64,000 bases of DNA from an uncultured Acidobacteriaceae bacterium (GCA_903842065.1 CAIMKZ010000005.1:1-64000); one strand, 5' to 3'. Positions 27,275-36,590 are shown, counted from the first letter of the stretch. Notes: generated by a model not told the origin, from the letters alone. Numbers and translations: made by a program.

Positions 27275-27798
27275 CAGACTCAGGCAACTTCCTCAATTCG
27301 CTTTCTAACCTCTCGGCCATCGGTGTCATCCATACGCCGTTTGTCGAGTGTGCCGGCACGCCGATTCAAAGCTCGGGCGCAAACGATGTCGAAGGCGTGG
27401 TCGAAGTCTTTCCGGAGTACGCGGAAGGGCTCAAGGATGTCGCCGGCTTCGACCGCCTCTGGCTCATCTATCACCTGCACCGCTCCGCCGATACGCAACT
27501 GCTGGTCCGTCCCTATCTCGACACGGAACTGCGTGGCGTCTTTGCCACGCGCTCGCCGGCCAGACCCAATCATCTGGGAATCTCCCCGGTACGACTGCTG
27601 AGAGTGGAAGGCAACCGGCTACACGTGGCCCAGGTCGACATCCTGGATGGCACACCACTGCTGGACATCAAGCCCTATGTCCCCGAATTCGATCACTTCC
27701 CTGTCCAGAGAAATGGCTGGTACCAGGGCCGATCCGCGCAGGGCGTAGTCGCCGACGAGCGTTTTACCCTGACCGATGAACCACGGCGGCGGGACTAA
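27268..27798 (+). CDS. TrmO/UPF0066-family protein (tRNA t6A37 N6-methyltransferase-like)
   Basis: The 176-residue protein shows the TsaA/TrmO beta-barrel signature: IGVIHTPF near residue 20, VEVFPEYAEGLKDVAGFDRLWLIYHLH, and ATRSPARPNHLGISPVRLL. TrmO uses S-adenosylmethionine to methylate N6 of t6A37 in tRNA-Thr. Shorter family members without the C-terminal domain, like this one, are often found beside molybdopterin or metal-related genes and may act on other substrates. Its divergent partner is a molybdate-regulator-like gene, so that second role is possible here. The ATG at 27268 lies inside one copy of the proposed operator. Confidence 0.8.
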   Translation: MQPDSGNFLNSLSNLSAIGVIHTPFVECAGTPIQSSGANDVEGVVEVFPEYAEGLKDVAGFDRLWLIYHLHRSADTQLLVRPYLDTELRGVFATRSPARPNHLGISPVRLLRVEGNRLHVAQVDILDGTPLLDIKPYVPEFDHFPVQRNGWYQGRSAQGVVADERFTLTDEPRRRD

Positions 27799-27963
27799 AG
27801 CCAGCGATCTACGCGCACGCTCACGTTGCGAGCGCACGAGCAACTTGACCTGTGAGCTCGCACGGCACACCTATCCAGTCTAGGACTCCCGAAGCAGCAA
27901 AATCCCGGAGGCCGGCCCGAACGAGTATCTCAACTCGCCGGCCTCCATCTCTCAATCAAGGCC

Positions 27964-28025
27964 CTATCGCTTGCTCGATCGTACTTCTTCCTTGAGGCGT
28001 TGAATGTGGCCGCGGCCCAGAGCCT
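27964..28025 (-). pseudogene. Out-of-frame C-terminal tail of the nucleotide-sugar dehydrogenase
   Basis: Just past the annotated stop, another minus-strand frame continues IRRYFELGCEVKALGRGHI and runs on to a TAG at 27964. This reads as the natural C-terminus of the upstream dehydrogenase. Adding one base in the short C run near 28065-28070 joins the frames as FGILPGTDIRRYFE. It is either a real one-base deletion or a sequencing error. Confidence 0.65.
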
Positions 28026-29609
28026 TCACCTCGCAGCCCAGCTCGAAGTACCGCCGGATGTCCGTGCCTGGAGTATGCCGAAGCAATCGATGATACATAG
28101 CGGACCGCCGGCCCACTCCACAACGTCCTCGGGCTTTAGCTCAAGGTAGGGCGCATGCCGCACCGCAAGAATCAGCGCCTCCACTCCCTTCAGTGCCGCG
28201 TGCAGATCCTTCTGCATCCGGATGCCTTGCAGATCCTCCTGGCCGCGGAAGAAACGCGACCACGAATGTCCCGGAGCCGGATACGTATCCTGGCTCTCCA
28301 GCTCGTACCAGTGATCCACATAAGGATCGTGAGCGCTCACCTCGGCGCCCATCTCCGTCAGCTTGCGAATCACCAGCTCGCTGCCGCTGTAACGCGTGTC
28401 CCCCACATCCTCGCGGTAGCTAACACCGGCCAGCAGAACCCGTGCGCCGGCTATGTAGCGGCCCATATTGCGCAGCGCGTCGCGCGTCAGCTCGGCCACA
28501 TGCAGTCCGCGTGTATCGTTGACGTCGATCGCCGCCGTGCTCATCTTGAAGATGCTGTCGCCATCCTCGAAGCCCAGAATATGGCGGTACCCCCAATAGC
28601 CCAGCCCCCCATCTTTGGGCAGGCAATAGCCGCCGATGCCCGGACCCGGAAAGATGATGTTGCTGTGCGTCGGCCGCATCTTGATGGCCTGCACCACCTT
28701 CATCAGATCCACACCGTTGCGCTCTGAGAACATCGACCACTCGTTCAGAAACGCAAGAATCGTCGCGCGATATGAGTTCTCCACAATCTTGGTCGTCTCT
28801 GACTCGATCGGGCGATCCATCACCGTGAGCGGGTACTTCTCCACGTTCAGCACCTCGCTCAGAAACTTGATCACCCGGTCCCGCGACTCGTCGTTGCAGC
28901 CTGAGCACACTCGCCAGAAGTCGCGGATGCTCTTCACGTAATCGCGGCCCGGCATCACCCGTTCAAAGCTGTGGGCCAGTACCGGCTCGCTCTCGATCCC
29001 CCGGGCGCGGAAGGCCTTCTTCAGTATCGGCAGTGCCACAAACTCGGTCGTGCCCGGCGCCACCGTCGTCTCAATCAGCACCAGGCAGTGCGCCTGAATC
29101 TTGCTGCCGATGGTCTTCAGCGTGGCTTCCAGCGCCGCCATCTCAACATCGCCCGTCTTCATCGTGCCCAGATGATGCTTCGTGTAATCGCACTGCACGT
29201 CCACTACCACGCAGTCGGCCAGCGAAAGGCAATCCGGATTGTACGTCGCCGTCAGCGTCTTCTTTTCCACCACGCAGCGGGCGATCATCTTGTCCACTTC
29301 CGGATCTTCCGACTTCACCGGCGACAGGCCGCGGTTCAGCCGCGGCATCTTCCAGTAGCTGCGCGTGCTCGGGCGCTGGCAGCCAATCACAAACTTGCTC
29401 GGCCGGCCATCTTGTTTATCGGTCGTATCCGCCACGATTGCGGCCATCACTACCCCGACAAATCCCAGGCCCATCACCACCACGATCTCCTGGCCCTGCG
29501 CGCGTGCCGCCGCCGCCAGTGTGCTGACCCGCTCATATTCCGCGGCGTAATCGCCTTCCGCTGGCAATGCAAACTTCTCCCCGTCTGGACTGATGGCGTA
29601 ATCTGGCAT
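28026..29609 (-). CDS. UDP-glucose/GDP-mannose dehydrogenase family protein (frameshifted at C-terminus)
   Basis: The enzyme family oxidises the C6 (or C2-acetamido) position of nucleotide sugars in two NAD-dependent steps. Visible features are the Rossmann string VVVMGLGFVGVVMAAIVAD near residue 45, VLIETTVAPGTTEFV, AHSFERVMPGRDY, ESETTKIVENSYRATILAFLNEW and the closing FGPGIGGYCLPKD-type block (FPGPGIGGYCLPKDG). The usual catalytic Cys is in GYCLPKD. The start at 29609 follows GAGAGGAAAAAC. Near 28065 the frame shifts; the last 18 residues and stop of the present frame are not family-like. Repairing one base gives about 548 residues ending near 27964. Role is probably surface polysaccharide precursor synthesis. 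Confidence 0.85.
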   Translation of the reverse strand: MPDYAISPDGEKFALPAEGDYAAEYERVSTLAAAARAQGQEIVVVMGLGFVGVVMAAIVADTTDKQDGRPSKFVIGCQRPSTRSYWKMPRLNRGLSPVKSEDPEVDKMIARCVVEKKTLTATYNPDCLSLADCVVVDVQCDYTKHHLGTMKTGDVEMAALEATLKTIGSKIQAHCLVLIETTVAPGTTEFVALPILKKAFRARGIESEPVLAHSFERVMPGRDYVKSIRDFWRVCSGCNDESRDRVIKFLSEVLNVEKYPLTVMDRPIESETTKIVENSYRATILAFLNEWSMFSERNGVDLMKVVQAIKMRPTHSNIIFPGPGIGGYCLPKDGGLGYWGYRHILGFEDGDSIFKMSTAAIDVNDTRGLHVAELTRDALRNMGRYIAGARVLLAGVSYREDVGDTRYSGSELVIRKLTEMGAEVSAHDPYVDHWYELESQDTYPAPGHSWSRFFRGQEDLQGIRMQKDLHAALKGVEALILAVRHAPYLELKPEDVVEWAGGPLCIIDCFGILQARTSGGTSSWAAR

Positions 29610-29817
29610 GTTTTTCCTCTCACGTCCCGCTTGTTGGAAGATCCCGGCGGTTGTTTCGCAATTTATTCCGCGTGCGGGAATCGCATGATCCATTCTAGAT
29701 TAGGATTCCTGCGCCGCTTACCCTTGGCGCTTCTGTCTGCACTGCAAAGCGAGCTTCTACAACATGCATCGGCGCGGGTTATCGTTAATTTAGGCTAAAA
29801 TGCAAGGAGTCCACACC

Positions 29818-30228
29818 ATGAGCGATTGCGGCATGAGAGCAATTCCCAGCCAGCGCTGCTTCTCTGCCCCGCTGCCGGCGGCCGCCCAGGGCATGCGCTT
29901 CCACCACATCGGCATCCCCACCCGCGAGCGCTGCCCCGACGAGCACTTCCTCGAGCGCATCAAGGTCTGGGCCTCAGGCTTCGCCAGCAGCGAATTTGGC
30001 GTCGAGTGGCTCCGATTCGAACCAGAAAGCCCCATCCCCGCCCTCATCCAGACCGTCCCCCACGTCGCCTTCGAGGTAGACGACCTCAACGCCGCGATCA
30101 CCGGCCGCAACGTCATCTACGGACCCTTCGTCCCCTTCGACGGCGTTCGCTGCGCCATGGTCGAGGAGAACGGCGCACCCGTGGAGCTAATGCAGTTCGA
30201 CAGATCTTCGGGCCGGCAAATTAGCTGA
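29818..30228 (+). CDS. VOC (glyoxalase/dioxygenase-fold) family protein
   Basis: The 136-residue product carries one VOC-like half-barrel: MRFHHIGIPT with a candidate metal His near residue 28, VPHVAFEVDDLNAAI, and VELMQF at the end supplying a candidate Glu. VOC proteins include glyoxalase I, bleomycin-resistance proteins, epimerases and ring-cleaving dioxygenases; I cannot tell which applies. The ATG at 29818 has AAGGAG eight bases upstream. An ATG at 29800 is open but lacks such a site. The N-terminal 25 residues are outside the domain. It stands alone between minus-strand genes. Confidence 0.7.
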   Translation: MSDCGMRAIPSQRCFSAPLPAAAQGMRFHHIGIPTRERCPDEHFLERIKVWASGFASSEFGVEWLRFEPESPIPALIQTVPHVAFEVDDLNAAITGRNVIYGPFVPFDGVRCAMVEENGAPVELMQFDRSSGRQIS

Positions 30229-30282
30229 CCGGCTGCTCAGCGCGAACAGAGGCGGGGTATGGGTGTTGGCTCTGCCTTTTTT

Positions 30283-30879
30283 CTATCGATCGAGCTGCGG
30301 CCACTCTTCGATCTTGACCCGCGCGATCAACATCGCGCCTCCCTTACCGTCGGAGCCAAACACCAGCGCCTCCCCGTCGCCAATGCCTTTCGAGTTGTCA
30401 GGGAAGGCGCGCGTGATGTTGGGGAAGTGCGTGACCAGGATGGTATTGGTTCCGGCGGAGAACTCAGCTGCCTTCTTTCGCAGCCACTCCGCCTGTGCGT
30501 CGGTCACGGCCTGCATACTAGCGCCGTTCTCACCAAGTTCCGGCGACAGAGCAGGCGCGGGCAACTGCGCCAGCCGAATCGTCTCCTCTGCCCGGTAGGT
30601 AGGGCTGGAAAGCACGGTGCCAACCGGGATGTGGAGCCGGCGAAGTGCCTCGCCAAAAGCTGTTGCGCTGGCCCGGCCAACTGCATCGAGCTGCCGCTCA
30701 CGAGTGGTGTTGTCAGCGTTGGCAGTAGCAGCGTCTGGCACCTCGCGTGGCGAGCTGACGTGGCGCATCACCAGCACGCAGCCGCCCTTCTGGAGGGTGG
30801 CAACGAGGTTCGCGGGTGTCTGAGCGGCGAGCGCGGCTGAAGCAAAGATGAGGGTAAGGGGAAGAGCGATGGAGCGCAT
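30283..30879 (-). CDS. Secreted histidine phosphatase superfamily protein
   Basis: After a signal peptide (MRSIALPLTLIFASAALAAQ) the mature protein shows LVMRHVSSP, where RH is the phosphate-accepting His pair motif (normally RHG). It continues with RERQLDAVGRASA, VLSSPTYRAEETIRLAQL and ILVTHFPNITRAF, which supplies the second His. This is the branch-1 histidine phosphatase layout (phosphoglycerate-mutase-like, SixA/Ais type). The Gly after RH is Val here. It would remove phosphate from a periplasmic substrate that is unknown. AGAGGAG precedes the ATG at 30879; a longer open frame upstream lacks such a site. Confidence 0.8.
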   Translation of the reverse strand: MRSIALPLTLIFASAALAAQTPANLVATLQKGGCVLVMRHVSSPREVPDAATANADNTTRERQLDAVGRASATAFGEALRRLHIPVGTVLSSPTYRAEETIRLAQLPAPALSPELGENGASMQAVTDAQAEWLRKKAAEFSAGTNTILVTHFPNITRAFPDNSKGIGDGEALVFGSDGKGGAMLIARVKIEEWPQLDR

Positions 30880-30999
30880 GGGGTGACTCCTCTGGTTTGT
30901 TAGAGGAGGGCTGGCGGGGGTTGGATGCGGATTATTAGCGCAGAGGGATTGGTGCGCCGTCACTGACGGGACTCGGCGGTTTAAATACCCCACGGTGAA

Positions 31000-31043
31000 G
31001 CGGGAGAAGGGGGGAACCGCATGGTGTTCCCCCCTTCTCCCGC
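31000..31043 (-). terminator. Strong hairpin after the PEGA operon
   Basis: A perfect 18-bp stem pairs GCGGGAGAAGGGGGGAAC with GTTCCCCCCTTCTCCCGC around the 8-base loop CGCATGGT. It lies 58 bases beyond the stop of the PEGA-protein gene on the minus strand. No T-run follows on either strand, so it may stabilise the 3' end or act with Rho rather than be a classical terminator. Confidence 0.6.
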
Positions 31044-31100
31044 GCCGGACGAGGGCCAGTAGGGCACTATTCGTTCACTTCCTGTCAGGACCGAGGCCGA

Positions 31101-32942
31101 CTATGGCTTCACAAAGAGCCTTGGGTCAATGTCGGTGTTGATCTCCATCGACTGCAAGGTAGCAGTTTGACCGCTGGCATCGGTGGATTTGGTTTCTACC
31201 TTGGAGGGGTAGTGCAATCCGTCAATATCGCGCCATTCCAGGAATTTGTCGGTTTGAGTTCGTGGTCCGGTGGGCCCGATCTCCGAGTATGTTTGCTGCA
31301 AAAGCTGTCCTTCAGCACTAATCCACCAACGAGTCGCAACACCATCGGAGAGGACATCGATTTGTGTTGCATCCGTGCTGCCGAGCTTGGTTTTGCCAGA
31401 AACAGAGAATGAATACGCAGCATCGTTAATATGCTGAAGCACATTAATATAATCGCGTATTAATTCGTCAGAATACGTTTTCTTGAGGCTTGCCGGCAGT
31501 TCTAGAACGCGGGGGCCGATCGAATAGAAAACCCCGGCAGGCGCTACCAGGACATTGATTTGATTGTTACCGACTGTGATTATAGCGGCCTGTTTGTCGG
31601 GGTAAACAATGCTCTGTTCCAGCCTTACGTTTTTCCCTCCCGAAAGCACGCTGTATATCTGATGCATAGTTCTAACGCTATTTACCTTGGACTGCCCGCC
31701 CATGAAGCCGATCAATTTATCAATTACATTTCGAGCTTCTGCTGAATCGCCTTCCTTGCCGGCAACAGGCAACTGCACGGGCATCTGATTCTGGAAGGCG
31801 AGGCGGCGAACCTCCTGCAACTGGTCCAGCAGTACATTCATGGAGTTGTCGCATTGATTGCAAACGATCGTAAAGCCGCTAATGGAAGTCGTGGGGTGAT
31901 AGAACTCGTAACTTTTTGTCTCTTCCTTGCCGTTTTGCGTGATTTGCACCTTGAGGCGAATCCGTCCTGCCTTTTGTGTTTCTCCAACCAGTTCCACTAT
32001 TTTGTCGGGCGTAACAGAGAACGGCGTACTACCCACCGTAGGCTGGAATGAAATTAACGACTTACTGACAGTAACCTGCCCGTCTCGCTGGCTGATCTCA
32101 CGTGTCCAACTTGAATCGGTGTATCGGACATTGAAGCTAAGGCTCTCTCCACGCTGGATCGCGTCATTCAAGAAAGACATGCCCGCCTGATCTCCGGCAA
32201 TCGCCTTGGCTTTGGCGGCAGCCAGATCTACGGCAAGCTGATATTTCTCAATGTGATGTTCTCCCGTCCCAACCTGAAAGGTGCGCGATTGTGAAATATA
32301 GCCATCGGCTACTACCGTTGCCGTGTAGCTTCCGGATGGCAGCTTCATCTCGGAATCCGCGCTGAAGTTAAACGTGGTTTGTCCTGCGTAGAGACGAATT
32401 CCAGCGTTTGCTGGGGTTGTGCTTATCGTGAGGTATCCGCCAATGAACTCCATGGGGAGAGCTATCTGCTTGACCTCATTGCTATCCAAAGAAAAGCGTG
32501 AATTGGCCTCACGGTATGTTGCGCGCCGTGTGATTAGTTCATGGTCGCCTTCGAGAATGTCCTGAACAGAAAGCAGGCCGTCTGCGCCGGCTGTGCCAAT
32601 CGCTCTACCATCGAGCAACACCTGGCTGCCCGGCTCGGTACGCACTTCAATTTTTCCCTTTCCCAGTACGACCAGTTCACGGAGCGCGGCGATGGAGTGG
32701 GGTTTCCCTTTTGCGCTGGCCGCAAGTGTTTCCATCGTCTTTCTGGTCAGGGTGAAATTCAAACCTCGGGAACGGATCTGGGAGGCGAGCACGTCGTCGA
32801 TGTCCGGGCCTGGAAGTTGAAGCGACTGCTCAACCGCGGCTTGCGTCAGCTTCGTCTTTTGTGCCTCCCCTGTTGATTGCACGAGCAACAGAACAAGAAT
32901 CCCGACAGCAATCGTGAAGTACCGCATCTTGCCGTGCATCAT
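31101..32942 (-). CDS. Secreted PEGA-domain protein with lipoprotein-localisation-like C-terminal domain
   Basis: The 613-residue protein has an N-terminal signal peptide (YFTIAVGILVLLLVQSTGEA). Two PEGA-like beta domains follow (residues ~95-165, IEVRTEPGSQVLLDGRAIG; ~170-230, YLTISTTPANAGIRLYAG). A middle region holds a CNQC motif near residue 355. The C-terminal part (~410-610, IDKLIGFMGGQSKVNSVRTM, DKFLEWRDIDGLHYPSKVE) resembles LolA/outer-membrane lipoprotein-sorting folds common in Acidobacteria. It follows the next gene by 11 bases, so they form an operon and probably act together at the envelope. A GGAGGAG lies just before the double ATG at 32942. Function is unknown. Confidence 0.65.
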   Translation of the reverse strand: MMHGKMRYFTIAVGILVLLLVQSTGEAQKTKLTQAAVEQSLQLPGPDIDDVLASQIRSRGLNFTLTRKTMETLAASAKGKPHSIAALRELVVLGKGKIEVRTEPGSQVLLDGRAIGTAGADGLLSVQDILEGDHELITRRATYREANSRFSLDSNEVKQIALPMEFIGGYLTISTTPANAGIRLYAGQTTFNFSADSEMKLPSGSYTATVVADGYISQSRTFQVGTGEHHIEKYQLAVDLAAAKAKAIAGDQAGMSFLNDAIQRGESLSFNVRYTDSSWTREISQRDGQVTVSKSLISFQPTVGSTPFSVTPDKIVELVGETQKAGRIRLKVQITQNGKEETKSYEFYHPTTSISGFTIVCNQCDNSMNVLLDQLQEVRRLAFQNQMPVQLPVAGKEGDSAEARNVIDKLIGFMGGQSKVNSVRTMHQIYSVLSGGKNVRLEQSIVYPDKQAAIITVGNNQINVLVAPAGVFYSIGPRVLELPASLKKTYSDELIRDYINVLQHINDAAYSFSVSGKTKLGSTDATQIDVLSDGVATRWWISAEGQLLQQTYSEIGPTGPRTQTDKFLEWRDIDGLHYPSKVETKSTDASGQTATLQSMEINTDIDPRLFVKP

Positions 32943-32953
32943 GGCTCCTCCCG

Positions 32954-34444
32954 CTATCCGAGAATTTTCCGTGTCTGCTCGATCTGTTTCTTGAGCGCAA
33001 TGGCCGCTGCATTGTTGGCTTCGATTCTGAGTACAGCGTCACATTCGTCGGTTGCGTCCTGGTACTGCCCGTTGCGGAAGTACGCACGCGCGCGGTCGAG
33101 ATGGACTTCGATCTCCCGCAGCCGCGCTTCAGCTTCTTGCCGGGCAGCCTCTGCCTCATTGACCAGCACAAGACGGGCACCGCGGGGGCCGCGCACTTCA
33201 ATGCTTTCTGAAGCCGTGCGGTACCCATCGTGCGTAACGACAAAGGTATGAGTTCCCCAGTCAACTCGTGGAATCTGGAGAAGACCTGTCTCATTACTCG
33301 TCCCCAGAAGTCTTCCGTCCACCGATACCGCGGAGTTGCCCGGAACCGTGTACATCTCAAAGGGGAAGTTGAGCAAGATTAACTTTGCATCGACGGCTTG
33401 CTGACTGTCGAGCTTACCGACAAGTACGCTCTGCTCAAAGGGTTGGTAGCCCTGACTCTGTACCTTTACGCTGTGGTCCTCGCGCGTAACGTGCTGAATG
33501 GAGAGCCCCGCACCCTGACTGGCACCCATATATTGGCCATCTAGCCAAACACCAGCTACAGGAGGATCTGTGCTCACGGAAACCGTGACGCCTGCGCCGT
33601 ACCACCTGAGCGAAAGAGCAAGAACTATGAGAGCAATGTATGAGGCGACCAGCATCCAGACGCCAATAGTCTTCCGGGGTTCGTATGAATCATCGGGCGA
33701 GGTGAGGGAAGGGATTTGACTTAAAGGCACATCTCGTTCCGCGGCTTGAACGAGCCTATTCAAAAGCGCAAATGCTTTCTCCACTCTCTCAAGGTCAACA
33801 GGTTCGTCTTCAATAAAACTGCGCTTGAATACAAGGCCTACACGGTGTTCGCTTTCCACGGCAAATACTGCGCGCTTGGAAGCGTAATAGCAAATTACCG
33901 CTATGCCGAAAGCGACTAGCCAAATAAAGGCAGTCGTCAGGGACCCAGAAAGGTTTGTTGCCAATACTTCTACAAGGCCCTCGGAGGTAGAAGTCACAGC
34001 TCGAAACACAGTGGGCAGTGCGGCCAGTAAAGTCCAGGCTGTCTCTAATGCAAAGAGCGTGGTGAAAAAGAGTGCAAGGAGCGATCGCTGATACCCACAG
34101 ATGGTTGCCTCTACTTTCTGAAGCGGCACATCGATCACAGCCATTCCGGCCAGACTGCTTTCGCGTAGTATCCAATCGGTTTCAGTAACCGTTAACTCAA
34201 CTCGAGTAGACATGCCCATGTTCGCCAAGAGCCAAGATACAAGTCCGGTGCGGCGACCAGTAATATGGATGGCAGGTTCACCGGCAGGAGCGGGATTGGT
34301 CGAAAAGCTCTCAAGCACCCACGCCGCGGAACTCACATATTTATTACGAGTTCCTCGTCCAGCGGCAATAGTAATGAATGCGGCAATTATTAGAAAAGGA
34401 AAAAGCGTAGCAACGGATGGGATAAAGGACAGCAGTACGCCCAT
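32954..34444 (-). CDS. Membrane protein with two PEGA domains and a TPR-like tail
   Basis: The 496-residue protein has a first hydrophobic helix near residues 5-25, a soluble domain, and hydrophobic segments near 120-150, 170-190 and 265-285. Two extracytoplasmic PEGA-like domains follow (~290-360, VSVSTDPPVAGVWLDGQYMG; ~365-430, NSAVSVDGRLLGTSNETG). A charged helical tail resembles a TPR (ARAYFRNGQYQDATDECDAVL). PEGA domains are usually found on surface or wall-associated proteins. GAGGTG precedes the ATG at 34444. It is the first gene of a two-gene operon with the secreted PEGA protein. Base composition is lower in GC than the flanking core genes. Confidence 0.6.
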   Translation of the reverse strand: MGVLLSFIPSVATLFPFLIIAAFITIAAGRGTRNKYVSSAAWVLESFSTNPAPAGEPAIHITGRRTGLVSWLLANMGMSTRVELTVTETDWILRESSLAGMAVIDVPLQKVEATICGYQRSLLALFFTTLFALETAWTLLAALPTVFRAVTSTSEGLVEVLATNLSGSLTTAFIWLVAFGIAVICYYASKRAVFAVESEHRVGLVFKRSFIEDEPVDLERVEKAFALLNRLVQAAERDVPLSQIPSLTSPDDSYEPRKTIGVWMLVASYIALIVLALSLRWYGAGVTVSVSTDPPVAGVWLDGQYMGASQGAGLSIQHVTREDHSVKVQSQGYQPFEQSVLVGKLDSQQAVDAKLILLNFPFEMYTVPGNSAVSVDGRLLGTSNETGLLQIPRVDWGTHTFVVTHDGYRTASESIEVRGPRGARLVLVNEAEAARQEAEARLREIEVHLDRARAYFRNGQYQDATDECDAVLRIEANNAAAIALKKQIEQTRKILG

Positions 34445-34565
34445 ATGCGTTCACCTCTACTTCAAAGGCTTGAAGGTAGTCGCACGCATAATAGCACAAC
34501 TTATCAATAAGTAGGGTTATGACAATTATCAGGATCGGGATGCAATTACAATCGGCTGAAAATGT

Positions 34566-36590
34566 CTACTGCCCCTCCGGCTCCTTATAAGGCTTTTGCA
34601 GATACACCCGCGCCTCATTCACCGCGCCCTGCGTATTGTCGTTGGTCTGCACGGCCAGCCGGTACTCGTTTACAGCGCGATCCCGCTGCCCGGTGATGTC
34701 GAAGATCTTCCCAATCGCAATATGGCTCCAGACCTCGGTCCACACGGGCGTTCCATCGCCGCGTAACGCGTCACGATAGGCATTCACGCTGGCCTGGAAG
34801 TTGCGCTGCTGGAAGAGCAGTTCGCCGATGCGGTAGCTGGCCAGCGAACTGATCGGGTTCACTTCCAGAGCCTTCTGGTACTCGGCCAGAGCCCCGGTCA
34901 GGTCGCTCTGCGCTGCCAGTTGCTGGCCCTTTAGAATCGCCACCCGCACCTGCATGTCGGGCGTGTTCTTCAGAACCTGATTCTGCGGATCGATAACAAT
35001 GTGCCGTGGCCGGCCGAAGGTCTCCACCACATACTGCGAGCTGGTGCCCACAACGTGGATCTTCTGCTGGACAGTCTTGCCGTCGGTCTGAATTTCAAGC
35101 TGCACCGGCATGTTAAACAGATCGAGGTCCTGCTCGATCTGCCCGATCGTCCTGAAGCCCTTGTTGTTGCCCAGCCGATACACAGCAAACTTGTTTGAGA
35201 ACTGCGGCGCGCCAGTGCCGTCGATCCACTGCGCGAAGAAAGGCGTCAGCGTGTCCTTTGACTGCGCTTCGACGGCCTTCTCGAATCCCGCCGTATCGAT
35301 GGGCTTGTTCGTGAACTGGCTGAGCGCGTTCTTGAGCGCCGTTTCAAAGGGCTGATCGCCAAGGATGCCGCGCATCATGTGGAAGATCATCGCGCCCTTT
35401 TCAAGCGTCATCGACTGGAACTGCGGCGTAAACGGGTCGAGCCGCGCGGCCGACGATAACGGTGTCGTGTCGTAGGCCAGCGCTCCGGCGGCCACGTCGT
35501 CAATCGCCGAACGCAGCGCGCCCTTGCCGCTGTCGTCCTCCAGATACATCAGCTCGCCGTAGCGGCTCATGCCGTTGGTAATCCACGCGTCGCTCAGGGT
35601 CCGCGGACTCACCAGGCAGCCCCACCACTGGTGGGCCATGGTGTTGGCCAGCAGCCGGATGCCGCTCTTGTCGCCGATGCGGTTGCCGGGTATCGCCGCC
35701 AGCTCCGGAGCCCACACTGCGGGCAGCGTGTCGTTGGGAATCTCCACCACATTCAGCCGCGGCGACTCAAGCCCGCCAAAGGCGTCGGTAAAGAAGTCGT
35801 ACTCCTTGTTCGCCGTCTGAGCAAGCTGGTTGGCAGCCTGCTGGTGGCTCACCGTCACGTAGACCTTCACATTGCCCGGTCCTGCGGAGACGGGGTCCAC
35901 ATATCGACCGGCGATGATCGTTCCCGGCAAACTCGGCTGGTTCCACCTGAAGCTGTACTCGCTCCCCGGTTTGCCATTCGCCAGTGTCACGTTCTGCGGA
36001 ACGCCCGTAGCCCCGCTCGCAAACACGCGCATCCCCTGCGGAACGCGAATGTGCATCTCGGCCGTAAAGCGGTTAGTCATGTAGCCGGTCATCGGGAACC
36101 AGCGCGCCGCGTACAACAGGTAGCTGATCGGCTCGTCGATCGACGCCAGCTTCAGCCCCTCGACCGGCCCATCCTCGTTGCCCGTGAGTATGCCGGAGTA
36201 GGTAAAGGTCCACTGCACCGTGTTTCCCGGCGTGAACGGTGTCGCGGTGGTCACGCGGATCGACCCATCGGCAGAGCGCTCGCCGTCGAGCTGCTTGCCC
36301 GTCTCGTCGGCAATGTTGGTCACCTTGAGCGCCGGATGGAAGAGAAACGTCACCACATCCTGCCCGGCTGGCGGCACAAACGAGACCTGAGCCTTGGCCG
36401 TCAGCCCATGCGTGGCCGTGTCGAGCTCGGCATCGATTGTGTAGCCGGTGATGCTCAAGGCCGGTCGCGTCGTGCGGGCCGTCTGAGCCTGAGCGGCAAG
36501 GGCCGTGGCCGCCAGCGCGGCTACTACGGCCGCCCTTGAAAGCCAGCCAAATAGATCGAATCGGGTTGCCAGTTTGCGCATTGCGGTCAT
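34566..36590 (-). CDS. M1 aminopeptidase-like protein lacking the zinc site, with TPR tail
   Basis: The 674-residue protein has a signal peptide (to ~LAAQAQ, residue 35), an M1-type N-terminal beta domain, a thermolysin-like middle domain, and a C-terminal TPR region (~555-670, ALAEYQKALEVNP). The middle domain aligns clearly with M1 peptidases (MAHQWWGCLVSPRTLSDAWI). However, the zinc motif HExxH reads N316-T-M-A-H320, and the distal Glu of NEG is N339 (TNG). Two of three zinc ligands and the catalytic Glu are gone, and no GAMEN motif is seen. I conclude it is a binding or scaffolding homologue rather than a peptidase. It stands in the opposite orientation to the HIT gene and next to lpxB. 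Confidence 0.8.
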   Translation of the reverse strand: MTAMRKLATRFDLFGWLSRAAVVAALAATALAAQAQTARTTRPALSITGYTIDAELDTATHGLTAKAQVSFVPPAGQDVVTFLFHPALKVTNIADETGKQLDGERSADGSIRVTTATPFTPGNTVQWTFTYSGILTGNEDGPVEGLKLASIDEPISYLLYAARWFPMTGYMTNRFTAEMHIRVPQGMRVFASGATGVPQNVTLANGKPGSEYSFRWNQPSLPGTIIAGRYVDPVSAGPGNVKVYVTVSHQQAANQLAQTANKEYDFFTDAFGGLESPRLNVVEIPNDTLPAVWAPELAAIPGNRIGDKSGIRLLANTMAHQWWGCLVSPRTLSDAWITNGMSRYGELMYLEDDSGKGALRSAIDDVAAGALAYDTTPLSSAARLDPFTPQFQSMTLEKGAMIFHMMRGILGDQPFETALKNALSQFTNKPIDTAGFEKAVEAQSKDTLTPFFAQWIDGTGAPQFSNKFAVYRLGNNKGFRTIGQIEQDLDLFNMPVQLEIQTDGKTVQQKIHVVGTSSQYVVETFGRPRHIVIDPQNQVLKNTPDMQVRVAILKGQQLAAQSDLTGALAEYQKALEVNPISSLASYRIGELLFQQRNFQASVNAYRDALRGDGTPVWTEVWSHIAIGKIFDITGQRDRAVNEYRLAVQTNDNTQGAVNEARVYLQKPYKEPEGQ

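Noticed and set aside
29790..30116. Minus-strand frame antisense to the VOC gene
   Set aside because: The plus strand has a Shine-Dalgarno and VOC motifs; the minus frame has none.
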